Part shown: in pieces, positions 11,401-25,301 of the stretch
How the letters are laid out: each line of letters begins with the position of its first letter
Numbering within the stretch: position 1 is the stretch's first letter
Assembly: GCA_963969495.1 (NCBI GenBank)
Contig: OZ018319.1
Coordinates: forward strand, 208,218,247 to 208,282,246
Source of the DNA: Ceratothoa steindachneri
Taxonomy: Eukaryota; Arthropoda; Malacostraca; Isopoda; Cymothoidae
Direction of reading: 5' to 3'
Length of the DNA: 64,000 nt
The notes under the pieces: model-generated
What the model was told of the DNA's origin: nothing
Databases searched by the model: none
Seen by the model: the letters and a program-made list of their open reading frames with translations, nothing else
Program-made: the position numbers and the translations under genes

Positions 11401-11820
11401 AAAATTCATATTCAGGAGGTGTGAATTTAAGGTCATTAAGGATATCTTTCAAGATTAAATTTTGGGATGCAATTGAGCATTCGAGAGGTTGAAATTCGGG
11501 ATTTCGTCACTAGCATGGCTTCAACCACTTTTCTTCGGTGAAAAATCTATTGGATGGTTATTAAAATTATTGGTGCGTTTTGAAAATACTAGAAGAGGCA
11601 CTTGCTCCCCTGACATCGCCTCTGTGGCCATAAATCCTCTATTCCAGACACTTAAACATATCCTTAATGACCTCAAATTCACACTTCCTGATTAACAATT
11701 CTAATCTGATCTCCTGTTTCTATATATATTCTCAGTATAAGACTTAAAATGACATGATAAACTCCATGCCGAAACTAGCCTCGTGAATAAATATTACGCT
11801 CCTACACAGTGGTTTATAAC
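11400..11820. mobile_element. Degenerate inverted pair of Penelope family 2 3' ends
   Basis: Minus-strand 11414-11470 and plus-strand 11645-11694 both give the C-terminal stretch with ILNDLKFT. They form an inverted repeat (TCATTAAGGATAT near 11435 against ATATCCTTAATGA near 11660). The plus-strand half continues into a decayed terminal repeat (11730-11820) holding CATGCCGAAACTAG and GTGGTTTATA. An (AC)n(AT)n array follows. Confidence 0.65.
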
Positions 11821-11837
11821 ACACACACACACACACG

Positions 11838-11914
<77 letters not shown>
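11820..11914. repeat. (AC)n(AT)n compound microsatellite
   Basis: AC to about 11839 then AT to 11914, at the end of a Penelope terminal repeat remnant and at the edge of the next transposon. Confidence 0.96.
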
Positions 11915-11919
<5 letters not shown>

Positions 11920-12880
11920 AAGGTTTTTCAATAAGGTCGCTCGATTTCTAAATGTAAATAAAACAAGTTGTGTGTGATATATGCACTCAATTTATTTTAA
12001 ATTTGAAAGTACATTTTATGGCATTAAGTGTGGAATGTGACGTCATTCAAATGTCCGCCGCGGGTTCGTTTGCCGGAACGTATTCGGGAGGCCACATTTT
12101 CTATGACTTTGTCGCATAAATCTGGCTGAATTTGCAAGATGGTGTTCGTTATGTTGACTTTTAGGACATCAACTGTTTGCGGATTATTCTCATTGACCTG
12201 CGATTTAAGGTAGCCCCAAAGAAAGTAGTCTAATGGCGTTAAATTGCATGATCAGTTGACGTCGCCGCCGCGCGAGATGACCCTGCCCTGAAATCGCTGG
12301 TGCAAAATATCTATCGTGGCGTGCGCAGTGTGGCACGTAGCGCCGTCCTGTTGGAACTACATGTCGTCAGTATCCATATCAGGCATATAATCCAGTTGAG
12401 GCAACAAGAAGTTTCTTATCATCGTTCTGTAGGTCTCGCCGTTAACGGTTATGGCAATCCCATCTTCGTTCTCAAAAAAATATGTACCGATGATTCCGTT
12501 AGACCAAAATCCGCACTAAACAGTAACTTTGTTGAGATGCAATTGATGCTGGTGTATCTCATGTGGATTGTTTTCGTCCCAAATCCGACAATTTTGCTTG
12601 TTCACAAATCGATTCATCCCAAAATGGGCCTCGTCGCTGAAGAAGATTTTTGGGGGGAAAATTTGGGGCAACTTCCAACTGTTCTAGAGCCCAATCAGCG
12701 AACACACGGTGTTGTCTATCGTCAAACATTTACCTTAAGTTCCTGGGTAAGTTGGATTTTGTACGGGTGCAGAGAGCCAGGTCCCTACGCATCCTACCGC
12801 AATTTCTGTGGGAAAATATGATGTATGTGGTACAACTTTCATGTCTTAGGCTCTGGATCTAATTTGAAGTTTCCACTAGC
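11920..12880 (-). mobile_element. IS630/Tc1-mariner-type transposon with decayed transposase
   Basis: A DNA transposon defined by its minus-strand transposase. The left boundary is taken just after the (AT)n array at AAGGTTTTTCAATAAGG; the right boundary is not resolved because no inverted match was found. Confidence 0.75.
12024..12870 (-). pseudogene. Tc1-mariner superfamily (DDE/D) transposase, broken
   Basis: It reads as a transposase over nearly its whole catalytic region. Segments in order: KIQLTQELK, FADWALEQLE, SDEAHF (first catalytic Asp, near 12635), NKQNCRIWDE, VNGETYRTMI, FQQDGATCHTA (second Asp, near 12345), TPLDYFLWGYLK (third acidic residue, near 12215) and RGGHLNDVTFHT with the TAA at 12024. 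At least two tryptophan codons have become stops (before FQQDG and after RGGDVN), and a frameshift lies upstream of SDEAHF. It catalysed cut-and-paste transposition but cannot now be made intact. The FLWGYLK and GATCHTA motifs are typical of an arthropod Tc1-mariner lineage; I do not assign the subfamily. Confidence 0.85.
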
Positions 12881-12999
12881 AAGTAAAGGTCTAGCGTATC
12901 CTGAAGATCAAGTCTTCTAACCTGGATAATATTCTATGAACACATGTAGGACTCGCTGATTTTGTTCAGCGTGTATATTTCTTCCCTTGTGTTCGATGA

Positions 13000-13798
13000 T
13001 CCATGTGGCAGTTAATTAAAATTCATAATACCACCGAACAAATTCACTCTGCTGATGAAATTTTCGCTTTTGTTACTTCCCACAAACTAAGCAGTGAAAA
13101 TCTATAAAGTAGCGAAGATGGAGAAAGTGAAAACGTGTTGAAGATGAATATATAATCGCAGAAAACCTGTGGGTAGTGGACCAAGGTTGGCACGCATACC
13201 TCTAGATTTTTGTTGATAAAAGCTGCTCCTGCAAGTTGCTGGTATGGGTTCACCTTGGGATAGCCCTGCATCTCATCACTTTCGATCTCTTAATTTTCTC
13301 CTGGCTAAGGTCCATCCTTGAGGCCAGTGTTCTTGAAGAATTATAACAACCGGGCGTGGTTCTCTCAATTATATGTGAAGGGTCTGCAAATTCAAAGCTC
13401 AATCATCAAGGAAACAACATAAACATCGTCCACTTTTGAAGTTTCAATATATAAATGATGTATTGGAAAAATTTGATTTATCTTGGGGGGTCATTCCAGC
13501 TTTTAAGGAATTTATAGATACTTCCCGGTAATTTCCTCCTCCTCTGGGTGTGTGTGTGAACTAGTGCCCCCATTTTTTAATACATTTCAATTAGGAAGAG
13601 AAGGCGTTTGAAATTTTCTAATTACGAATCTATCTTTATCATTGACGGCACCTGGTGATAATCATCAACGTTGATTCATCATTTAGGTTTATTTTCTTTA
13701 ATTACAATATTGTGCTGGCATTAAAAAAAAAGAAGTCTTCTTTAATTGCAAACCTGATTTTATTCTCCAAATTAACTCAGTTAATTAACTTTTGACAT

Positions 13799-13829
<31 letters not shown>

Positions 13830-14380
13830 TATGTGTTTTATATTACTGATACAGCACATAAACACACACGCCTTACATGAGTAAATTCCGACATTAAAAT
13901 TAATACTCGACCGCTTGTGCAATTTATCAGGTTTAGCAGACGGACTCCTTATCGTTTTTATCATTAACTAAAACTAATTAAGCTAAGCTAAACGTAAAAT
14001 TATACCAATGAATATCCACGTACGATTCGTAGCCTTTTTAATTAAAGCTTTCTTAATTTTAATGAGTCAGATACAGCTCAAAAAAATGCTTTATTAATTT
14101 TATAATTAAATAAAATGTAATTTATGGAATGAAGTCCCCCTTTTATCGTCGCTTGAGGGGTGGGGGGTGTTTGGGGCGTCATTCCCAGGTGTATTTTCAA
14201 GATGGAGGGTGCTGATGGGAGATCAAGGAGGAGCCATCGGTTAATAGGTCTCCGACCGAATGGGTGAGTTCTTGCTCATGAAATTTTGTGCTCTCCGGCC
14301 ACCCAAAGGAGCACAGATCAAATGCTACCACATAAAATGAGGTCACACTTTGTCACAGCCTTAAGCATTTGTTGTTTTTA
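13000..14380. other. No gene recognised; short (TA)n at 13800-13823
   Basis: AT-rich sequence with one short TA run. No similarity is recognised on either strand. Confidence 0.5.
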
Positions 14381-14384
14381 AAAT

Positions 14385-15030
14385 ATTACATGATGTTTTG
14401 CACAAATAGTTAATTGTGCCACCCGATGTTTTGCACAAATAGTTGATTGTGCCACCCGATGTTTTGCACAAATAGTTTATTGTTCCACCCGATGTTTTTG
14501 CACAAATAGTTGATTGTGACACCCGATGTTTTGCATAAATAGTTACTTGTGTCACCCGATGTTTTTCACAAATAGTTAATTGTGCCACCCGATGTTTCGC
14601 ACAAATAGTTAATTGTGCCACCCCATGTTTTGCACAAATAGTTAATTGTGCCAACCGATGTTTTTGCACAAATAGTTGATTGTGACACCCGATGTTTTCC
14701 ATAAATAGTTACTTGTGTCACCCGATGTTTTTCACAAATAGTTAATTGTGCCACCCGATGTTTCGCACAAATAGTTAATTGTGCCACCCCATGTTTTGCA
14801 CAAATAGTTAATTGTGCCAACCGATGTTTTGCACAAATAGTTAATTGTGCCACCCGATGTTTTGCACAAATAGTTGATTGTGCCAACTGATGTTTTGCAC
14901 AAATAGTTGATTGTGCCCACCAATGCTTTGCACAAATAATTGATTGTACCAACCGATGTTTTGCACAAATAGTTGATTGTGTCACCCGATGTTTTGCACA
15001 AATAGTTGATTGTGCCAACCGATGTTTTGC
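14385..15030. repeat. Satellite, ~33-bp monomers
   Basis: About twenty units of the type CACCCGATGTTTTGCACAAA followed by TAGTTGATTGTGC. The 33-bp length keeps all frames open, giving spurious 11-residue protein repeats. A block of five units is itself duplicated with a 166-bp offset (landmark GATGTTTTTGCAC at 14491 and 14657). Confidence 0.95.
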
Positions 15031-16965
15031 AATACCTATAGCAAATAATTAATTGTTTCACCCGTCCCTTTTTAATACCCATAACAAATAGTCAATTGTG
15101 ATACCCGTCACTCTTCAATGCCCATAGGAAATATGTAATTAATTGTGACACCGTTCCCTTCTCAATACCCATAGCAAATAATTAATTGTGGTATCCGTAC
15201 CTTTTTAATACCCATAGCAAGTAGTTAATTGTGTCACCCTTCCCTTCTCAATCCCGTAGTAAATAATTAATTGTGTCACCCATCCCTTTTCAATACCCAT
15301 GGCAAATAGTTCATCGTGCCACCCGTCCTTTTTCAATACCAGTAGCAAATAGTTAAGTCACCCTACCTTTTCAATACCTATAGAAAATAGTCAATTGGCC
15401 ACCTGTCCTTTTTCAATGCCCAGGGCACATAGTCAATTGTGCCAGCCGTCGCTTTTCAATACATGTAGCACATAGTCAATTGTTCTAGCCGTCCATTTTC
15501 AATACCCGTAGCACATAGTCAATTGTGCCAGCCGCCCCTTTTCAATACCTGTAGCACATAGTCAATTGTGTCAGCCGCCCCTTTTCAATACCCGTAGCAC
15601 ATAGTCAATTGTCCCACCTGTCCTTTTCAATACCCGTATCACATAGTCAATTCTGCTAGCCGCCCCTGTTCAATACCCGTAGCACATAGTCATATGTGCC
15701 ACCCGTCCCTTTCAATACCCGTAGCACAATTGTGTCACCCGTCCCTTTTCAATACCCGTAGCACATAATCAATTTTGCCACCCGTCCCTTTTCAATACCC
15801 GTAGCACATAGTCAATTGTGCCAGCCGTCCCTTTTCAATACCCGTAGCACATAGTCAATTAGGCCTCCCGTCCTTGGTCAATACCTGTAGCACATAATCA
15901 ATTTTGCCACCCGTCCCTTTTCCATACCTGTAGCACATAGTTAATTGTGCCACCGGTCATTTTCAATACCCGTAGCACATAGTCAATTGTGCCACCGGTC
16001 CGTTTTGCATACCCGTAGCCCATAGTCAATTGTGCTAGCCGCTCCTTTTCAATACCCGTAGCACATAGTCATATGTGCCACCCGTCCCTTTCAATACCCG
16101 TAGCACATAGTCAATTGTGCCACCCGTCTCTTTTCAATACCCGTAGCACATAGTCAATTATGCCACCTGTCCCTTTTCAATACCCGTAGCACATAGTCAA
16201 TTGTGCCACCCGTCCCTTTTCAATACCCGTAGCACATAGGCAATTGTGCCAGTCGTCTCTTTTCAATACCCTCAGCACATATTCAATTGTGCTAGTCGTA
16301 GCTTTCAATACCCGTAGCACATATTCACTTATGCCATCCGTCCGTTTTCAATACCCGTAGGAAATAGTCAATTTTGCCACCCGTCTCTTTTCAATACCCG
16401 TAGTACATAGTAAATTGTGCTAGCCGTCCTTTTTCAAATACCCGTAGCACATAGTCCATTATGCCAGCCGTCCCTTTTCAATACACGTAGCACATAGTCA
16501 ATAGTGCCACCCATCCCTTTTCAATACCGGTAGCACATAGTCAATTGTGCCACCCGTTCATTTTCAATACCCATAGCACATAGTCAATTGGGCCATCCGT
16601 CCCTTTTCAATACCCGTAGCATAGATTCAATTAGCTAGCCGTCCCTTTTCAATACTCGTAGCACATAGTCAATTATGCCAGCCGTCCCTTTTCAATACCC
16701 GTAGCACATCGTCAATTGTGCCCCCCGTCCATTTTAAATACCCATAGCACATAGTCAGTTCTGCCATCCGTCCCTTTTCAATACCCGTAGCACATATTGT
16801 GCCAGCCGTCCCTTTTCAACACCTGTAGCACATAGTCAATTGTGTCAGCCGTCCCCTTTCAATACCCTTAGCACATAGTCATTTGGTGCTAGCCGTCCCC
16901 TTTCAATATCCTTAGCACATAGTCAATTGTGCCACCCCTTTTCTTTTCAATATCCGTTGGTAATA
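15030..16965. repeat. Satellite, ~43-bp monomers related to the 33-bp units
   Basis: About 45 units of CCCGTCCCTTTTCAATACCC then GTAGCACATAGTCAATTGTG. The core AATTGTGCCACCCG is shared with the adjacent 33-bp array; the extra ~10 bases lie between CCCGT and CACATAG. Units at 15030-15400 are intermediate, retaining AAATAGTTAATTG. Confidence 0.94.
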
Positions 16966-16984
16966 GAAAACGAGCATAATGGAG

Positions 16985-18018
16985 CTTTCTTTTTCCTAAC
17001 ATTTTCAATTCGATTCAGGTTAGGACTCTGAGCAGGTCAGTTATAACAGCCATGTGCACGTTGCCCAAGCCCTTCACCGACCCTGTCCTGTGTAAGAGGA
17101 CGTTATCCTGCATGGAAATGGCAGGTTGGGCTTCGCAGGCTCCTGGATGAGGCAAAGCAAACTGTCCTAGCAATTATTTGTACATTCACTGTGCTCCAAA
17201 GCGCACAAGTGGCACAGTGCCTTCTACCGAAATCACGTCCCAGACCATGACACTTCCTGCGCCAAGCTTTAGACTCATTTTGGCGCAATTGACAGACAAT
17301 CTATCGACTGATCTGCGACGAACGAACATCTTACCATCGGATCCGAAGTTAGATTCGACCCTGAAATGAACTTGGCTCCATTTGATCATCCGTGTATGTA
17401 ACGTGCTCAATTCTTGTTCTTCCCATCTGATTAATGGTTTGGCGTGGGTGTGTGAGTGTGACGATTATCTCTTTCATACCAACATGGCACAGTCTGTGTG
17501 GAGACATTGACAGCCAAAATCTCACTAATCCCTCGAGAAACTGCTACAGCCGTCTTGAAACGTCCATTCTTCACAATTTATGTAATGGTTTGGTCTTAAT
17601 TTTTTAGGTCTTCCATGTACTACTTGCTAATTTACCAGCCTTAGGCAATCTTGTTTTGTTATACGTTGCTCGAATATTATTGACTACACTTAATGAGCGC
17701 TTAAGTCTCACCAATGGTTCCAATTGAAGAAGATGCTGATGGCGCAGCTTTACGAACAGATCATGGGCGAGAGAAGCGTAACAGATTTCTCAGGCATTTC
17801 ACCTGGACGACAGCTGGCAAGAGAATACATACACGAGATTGAAATGAAATTAGTTGTTATGTAAACAATGCTGGTTCTCCCTATAAGAAACCTAATCGTT
17901 CGGTCATTTTGGACAGTTTTTGTTAGAGGGGGGGGGGGTAAATTGCCTATCTGCTAAATCTTTGGTTTTATTCATTCAAATTTGCGAAACAATTTTGCAT
18001 TTGTAGTTTATAGCTGTA
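16985..18018 (-). mobile_element. Decayed Tc1-type transposon, copy 2, left end missing
   Basis: Homologous to 1820-2814 across its length, including the right end (TAGTTTATAGCTGTA, TA at 18017-18018). The left inverted end is absent: homology starts at the border of the satellite array, so the element was truncated there or the array grew over it. Confidence 0.8.
17186..17410 (-). pseudogene. Tc1-like transposase fragment (DDE domain)
   Basis: A 74-residue open stretch on the minus strand reads IKWSQVHF, GSDGKMFVRRRSVDRLS, LGAGSVMVWD and GTVPLVRF, the central part of the Tc1 DDE domain. The usual SDES is replaced by RVES, so the first catalytic Asp is lost. The flanks are out of frame. Confidence 0.8.
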
Positions 18019-21000
18019 GATTATCGTACACCAATTTTAGAAACGTTGGATTTTCTCTGGCAGAAGTTATGAAATATGTTGTTCAAAATACATGACTTTT
18101 GATCTTTTGGGACGGTACTGTAGTGGTCATTCTACCGAAGTCTTCCAAAGCTTCCTCAATGCCCTAGATTTTCCGACTGATGGATATTCCTTCAGCAATT
18201 GTTGTCTTCTCTTATCTTTGAGACTAAGTTTTTCGTATTTCTCACTTTTCTTGTTTTGTTATCTTCTCCCTCTTTTCCATCTTTGGATTGACCGATAAAG
18301 AGAGTAAAACCCATCAATTTTAAGGTAAATTATACACTGATGAGCGTAGACAAAGCTGGATTCAGGGAGATAGCTGTAGCATTCAAATTGCTCACAAAAG
18401 TTAATAATTCAACTGCAGAATCGGTATCATGGTTAAAGCAGCATTACGAAACTCGAACCACGAAGCTTCCTTCACCTTTACATAAATTTTTCTCCAACAT
18501 GCCCATTCATACATACATCCAACATAAATATAGTATAGAATCCAACATAGTATAGAATGGGACTGGCTTTTGAGTGGACTAAGTAGTCCTTCCTGGCTCC
18601 CTGTAACTATGTAACTAAATATGTAACAGAAGCAAATTCGTCTATTTCCTTTCTCCACACAGTCATAGAAGGGCGCTTTCTCACTCCCTTTGCCAGGAAT
18701 CAATGGCTCTAAAACAATTACGATCCAATTTGTCCTATACCTTCGTTTCCTCTCATCAGGACCATCTCTCGCACTCACCTTAATTTGAGCGAGGGGCTAA
18801 TGTCACCCGCCCGGGATGTCAGATTTCAGGGATTCTCGGATTCTGTACCTGCATTGGGAGGATGCTAAAGTCATATTAGGGCCAAATTTCGCTTAGGAGA
18901 TTCTGATATTTCGGTGTGTTTCTTCATTCTTTTTTTTTCGAAGTTGGCGTTAATGTCTCCTAAGACACCCTTGGTCCTTTGGTCCAGCCACAAACTTCAG
19001 TTTTGTGGTGCGTTTGATGTAGATATTGCATGCAGAACTGATCACTCTGTTCCCCTTTCTGGATAAAGCACCAGTCATTCTACAACTGTCTCCTTCTTCA
19101 GGTGAGCGTTGGCCAATAATTTTGACTGGTTCCTTTAAGAAAGAAAAAATAAAAGAAGGGGAACACAAGGACTTTAGAGAGAGAGAGGGGGGGGGGGATC
19201 TTAATTGTCATGGGCGTTACCTTCTCAGTTAATCGATCCCTCTGTTAAAGTGTAATAATTATAGTTCTTCAGCAATTCGCATCCATTCTCCTTTTGAAGG
19301 AGACATCTCCAAACTACTATAGAGGGAAGAGGGTAAAGAGATGTTCTTGATCAGTGTGTGCGTGCGAACGAGCCGTTACTCACTAGAACGTTCTCAAGGA
19401 TGATAAATCACATGTTTACTCCATCACCGAACCAGCTCGTTAGGTTTGCTCCAGAGCTTGCTGCCTTTCCACTTACCTCGGATTGTTTGATCTTTGAGAA
19501 TTAATAAAAGAAGTGAAAATCGACCGAAATAACGAGGGGGAAAAGAAATACTGGGCTAATAAAGAATATTCAGAGGACCAGGAATAAAGTTGTATAACTT
19601 AGTCTTATACAAGTTTAACGTACCTTGCAGGGGCTCAATATGGAAATCCTGCACACTACCCAGACTAGTTCGTATGTTTTGGCGATCTTTAGTTCGGGAG
19701 TTTAGTATAGCCATAAATTTCGACATTCTTCTGTAAGAGGAAAAAGTGCATTTTTCTTTTGTTTTTAAACTAAAGATGGAAACTACATCCCAGGTGCAAT
19801 CATGATACATTAGCGCAGTTGAAAGCACGTTTATCGCATCAATATGCAGGTAAAGTACTTCTCTTAGGTCGAAACAATCATTTTCAGTCTATAATTGAGT
19901 CTGAGACTAGATTGAACCAAATCCATGGTTCCAAACCACGAATCAAGTTTTCCGTCAAGTTTTAATTCTTGAGTGTTTTTGAGGTTCGTCTCTCGTATGA
20001 GGTTGGACGGCAAAAGACTTCAAAATCAATTTCTTTTAATAGTAAAGCTCAAACGCTCACTCAGTCAGGCCATCTTGGTAGCTTCAACGTAGTGAGTCCT
20101 AGAAATCCAAGGACTCCTTTTTCTCTCTTATTTATGCACAAGAGCTCTGCACTGTTTAGCGCTCTACAATGGCAAATCGGTAACTAACGCTCGAGTAACC
20201 AAGTGATCAGGAAATTGTTGCCACCTTTCACAGGCAAGGATTATTAAATGGGGATTAATGGTTTAGAAAATTGGTTCAACTTCTTCGTATTAAATCTGCC
20301 TCAGAGACGTCCAACGATGCGACTGTTGTTCTATTGCCCCAGCTGGCTTTGGCTGGGACGAAAGCCCGGCCGGTATTAATAATAATATTAGCTGTGGAAT
20401 CTTACGAAAGACAACACTTTTTAGCACCTTTCTGCATGAGGAAGTAGGCAAGAACTACCCAACTTTAATCCTCTTTCTTCCCTGAGTTCAAGTTTATACT
20501 CGAAGATATGCACTCTTTGTATGAAATTCTCTAAACTTTTAAGATGTTGCAACCCGGGCCTACCATTTATGTTTATCGTGGTTTATTCTCATTTGTAATG
20601 TTTGCACTCATCCTGTTCTTTCTGTTCTCATTTACTTTGTTTCGGGAATTCTGTTTTGTTTCTTTGCAGGAAATTCTCTCCTACCCCTAAATCACCATCC
20701 CTTGTAACGATGGCGAGATTGTTCTAAGCAATAACCAAGCTTCTATTACATGTACTCCACGTGCGAGCCAAATACGCTCTGAAAATTTATTTATTATTAC
20801 TCCTCTTAGTCCATTCATGGGTGCCAAAGATTAGAGGTGACCAAACAGTGCCAAAAAACAGTAATGAGAGTAGCCGCAAGTGCTCGTTTCACTCCCCTAG
20901 TTATCCACGGGGAGTTTCAGAAACAAAATCTACCAGTGAATATTTATTGTAATTGTGAATAAACCCGTTGCTTTAACTTGAGTGGTGAGAAGAAGGGTAA

Positions 21001-21600
21001 CTCCATTCCTAACCCCATTTAATGGATTGCTGCTAAAGCCAATAAAATCGATTGGAAAAAAAAATACTTGGCTCTCAAACGTTAACTTGGAATTCAAAAA
21101 CATCGTTGGGTGGGGCTTTTAAAAAATCCCTGTGTGTCTTGGGGTACGAAGGGAGAGATAAGGGTTGAAGGGGGTCGTCCCCATAATACCATTATGTATT
21201 TACGCCTATCCAAGGAACTTCATTGTAACCCTAGACGCAGCACTTAAGACAATCAAAAGTTAGGTGCGGCTTCTGGCTGATCCCCTCTGCGTCAATTCGA
21301 GTTAAGAGAGTAAAGAAAATATAATCTGCTCGAATCGAGCCGGATGGAGTTACAGTGTAAATTAACGTCCGTCGCTAATGGATGTTCTTCTCGGAGATAT
21401 TTATGCACTCTCGGTGTAGGTCCCCAAGATGCTGAATCCCCTGCATCCTATCTGCATTCTGCTCCATTTGTTTATCCTGGTAGAAGACCTTCCTTCGTTA
21501 CTGCCTATTCGATTCCAGCCAAGTCCAGGCGCATTCGGAGTGGTAAATCGCTGGATGGATTCGGGTCGCCTTCACGTTGGCTGCCAATACGTTGTACGAA
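18019..21600. other. No gene recognised
   Basis: About 3.6 kb of apparently unique sequence with short open frames of no recognisable similarity and a GA/G-rich run near 19175-19197. Probably intergenic or intronic. Confidence 0.5.
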
Positions 21601-21642
21601 CCTGAGGGTCAGATCGCACTAATGTGCGATCTGACCCTCAGG
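21601..21642. repeat. Perfect 19-bp hairpin
   Basis: Arms CCTGAGGGTCAGATCGCAC and its exact reverse complement, loop TAAT. Much more stable than its surroundings. Confidence 0.95.
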
Positions 21643-21944
21643 TCTCCAATGAGAAATGAAAAGGGATCTTAAATAAGGACAGAGCGGGAATAAAATGCCG
21701 TACCAATTTTCTTGTTTTTGTTTTTTCATTTTCACATACATCACCTTTATTTTCTAGACAAACCTCCCGCTAATTTTTTTTTTTCAATAATTAATTCCGT
21801 CTACTCCGTTGTCCTGTGTTCATACTCTTGTGGGGGGATTTCGCTTCTTGCCCCCTTCAATTTCCTCATTTTGGGATCACGTGCTCATCAGCCCTTTTAT
21901 ACAGGCTGCGCCCCCCACGCCCCCACGCCCCCCCAAATTCCCAA

Positions 21945-21988
21945 AGGCTTCATTTCTTAATTCGACATAACATTAAGAAATGAAGCCT
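21945..21988. repeat. Perfect 16-bp inverted repeat
   Basis: AGGCTTCATTTCTTAA and its reverse complement, separated by 12 bases, about 300 bp from the previous hairpin. Confidence 0.95.
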
Positions 21989-21989
21989 A

Positions 21990-22756
<767 letters not shown>

Positions 22757-22759
22757 TAC

Positions 22760-25300
22760 ACACACATATATAAACCCCCATTTATTTAACCATCATTCTT
22801 CACCCTCGACAGAGGGTTAACTCCGTTTGTCAGATTTGGACCGACCCTAGAGACTCTTCATTCGCTTGTCATTGTTGCTGGACTCAAGTTCTTATCTCCT
22901 TGTCCCGCGCTCCATTCTTTTCGCCCAACACTTCCCTCCTCACTTGAAGAGAGGGCTAGTTTTGCTGAGACGCGAGCAAAACAAGCTCTGCCGTTCATCT
23001 CAAGGAGAATAGTTAGGTTCCTCTCTCTTTCTCTTTCTCCGTCTTTCATCTATTCGAGAGGATCCAATAAAGGAACATTTTTAAGGGGCGACTTCTTCAA
23101 GTCTGACTTGGTATAATTACAGTCGGAGCGATTTGCTTTGAGAGGAATTTACTTCAGATTTGCATCTTCTTTCACTGAATGAAATGAAGGCAAGACGAAA
23201 GAGAGAGGAAGAGCAGAGAGGGGACGAGAAAGAGAATGCTCCTATAGCTACCACTTAGAATGAAAGAGAAGCTCCCGGCTCTTGGCGCCTTCTTGCATGC
23301 ATGGCGTTAATCGGGTCGCATCACAACCCCCACCGCGATTCTCCTGAATTCAACCCTACGAGTAATTGAGGGCCAAAAATAATAAATGCGGGCGCGCGCT
23401 GTGCGCAAATGTCCGGACGTGTTGTGTTAAACAAACTGGCGATGGCTTAAATATTTCACATTAATTTTGAGACACTTTTGTTCTTCTTCTGAAGTCGTGA
23501 AAACTTCCTAAAGCACTGGTGCACATAACTTGGGGATAATGAGATCTAACTGTCTAAGTGACAATTGTATTTGTAAGAGGGTTTGTCACTAAGGCTCTTG
23601 CTACTGCATCGGTGCTTACCTACTCAAAGGTTGTGTGGTACCTTTTTGATGCCCCAGAAAGAGGTATTCCTTATTCATTCAATAAAATAATTAATTGTAG
23701 CTGAGTGTTTGTTTATTGAAGGTTTTTTTTTACTAAGAGACTAAGTAGCCTCGAGTTTTTAAGTCCTGTTTATCGCCTTTTTTAAAAAAACGAGTACATT
23801 GGAAGCCTTAGACAATGCCATTGGTATCTTTACCTTCAAATTTTGTAAATATAAGAGAGCAAGTGGGTAAGCAAGATATTATTATTTACCATCTTTTATA
23901 AGGTAGAACTTTTCAGCATCTTTTCCACGTACTTTACACCATCATCTTAAGTGCGTGCAGAATTTTCTACCTCTTTATTAGTTGGAATTCCTCCTAATAG
24001 TGAATAGTTTTTAACTAGTATCTGGTGACCAATGTACTTCATGATTGAATTTTTACTCTTTCAATCTTTTCGTTGTGCGTGATTTTCTTCATCAAATTTT
24101 CCTTCGCTGTATCATTTGTTAAATGTTTTAGTGATTGTCCGTTCCTAATAATTTTTTCCCACAAATTTTGTATTATATATGCTATGTTTTTCAGATGCTG
24201 ATTTCATCTTTTTTATTCTTATTATTTTTTTTGAGTTCTCGTAAATTGATTCTATCTATTCTATCTTTTATTGTTCCATTCCGTCTCATCTTCAGCCTCT
24301 TATATAAAAGTATTTAGAGCCTTACTTATTTTTGTGTTTGTTCTTTCCCAGACGTTGTTGACCAAAGTTGTATATTGTAAAATAATTTCCTATTATTGTG
24401 GCAATTTTCTAATGACAATTCTATTATTTTATCATTAGGTTCCCTAAATTTGATTAATAGTGTAATTTTAAGGTATTTTACATTGGGTGTCAATTTTCTG
24501 TTTGTTTATTCTCTTTGTTACGAATTTTCTTCTTTATTGTTCTTTTTAAATTTGTGATCTCTACTTTTGTTGAACGAACTAATAACTGAGGTATCCTTAC
24601 TTTGACTTTTTTCATTGAAGAGTAATCGAACTCCGTTTGATCTTTCTATGTTCATCTTTTGATTTGTCTCTTTTTGAAGGGCATTAAGTATGCAAACGCT
24701 TCTTTCAATTCCACTAATTTGTTTGCTCGTTTCCCTCATTCGCCGTAAATTTTCCTACCGACCCGCTATCGCTTCGAGATTTTCCTTTCCTTGTATCCCC
24801 CAAATACCCTCTTGATCTGAGGTATCCTTGTTGTATGAGCATTCTTAAGCGTTGTATAGAAAATCCTCAACATCATGTGAGCAAGGATGTTGTAGGCCTT
24901 TAAGCTTTGTTTATTTTTAGCGTTCATCTCTTCTTTATCTCATTTTCCTCCTGCTTTCGTCAGCCGATGCAATGCCACTGTTAATATCAGCCATCCTGGG
25001 TTTGGATTCTCAAATGAAGCTCAATTTCTCCTAGGCTTTTCGCTGCTACGTCCAAGATCAAAGTTCCTGCTGTTTATAATTAAAGGGAATGAGTGTATTT
25101 CACAAGGCATTGTTGTTTTTAGTAAGAGGTACTATTAGGGAAAGACCCTAACATACAGCTTGAGAAAAAGCATACTAAAGATGATGGTTCTCCCCACTCA
25201 CCTCCACCACACGTCTATGTGCCCTTCCTACAACCGTGTAGGAAGGGCTTTGAAGTAGCTTCTATAGAATGGATAGCAGCTTTCCTATCACTTTTAGGTT
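22760..25300. other. No gene recognised
   Basis: Includes an AT-rich minus-strand open stretch (24518-24739) with many Lys, Asn and Glu residues that could be an old LINE ORF1 fragment. There is no motif to support this. Confidence 0.4.
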
Positions 25301-25301
25301 G

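Noticed and set aside
14361..15082. Cys-rich repeat protein (CAKHRVAQLTI units)
   Set aside because: An artefact of the 33-bp satellite; overlapping frames are equally open.
14385..16965. CRISPR array
   Set aside because: Units are contiguous tandem repeats without unique spacers, and the genome is eukaryotic.
24518..24739. LINE ORF1 coiled-coil fragment
   Set aside because: Composition is suggestive (Lys, Asn, Glu) but there is no RRM or zinc-knuckle motif and no adjacent ORF2.
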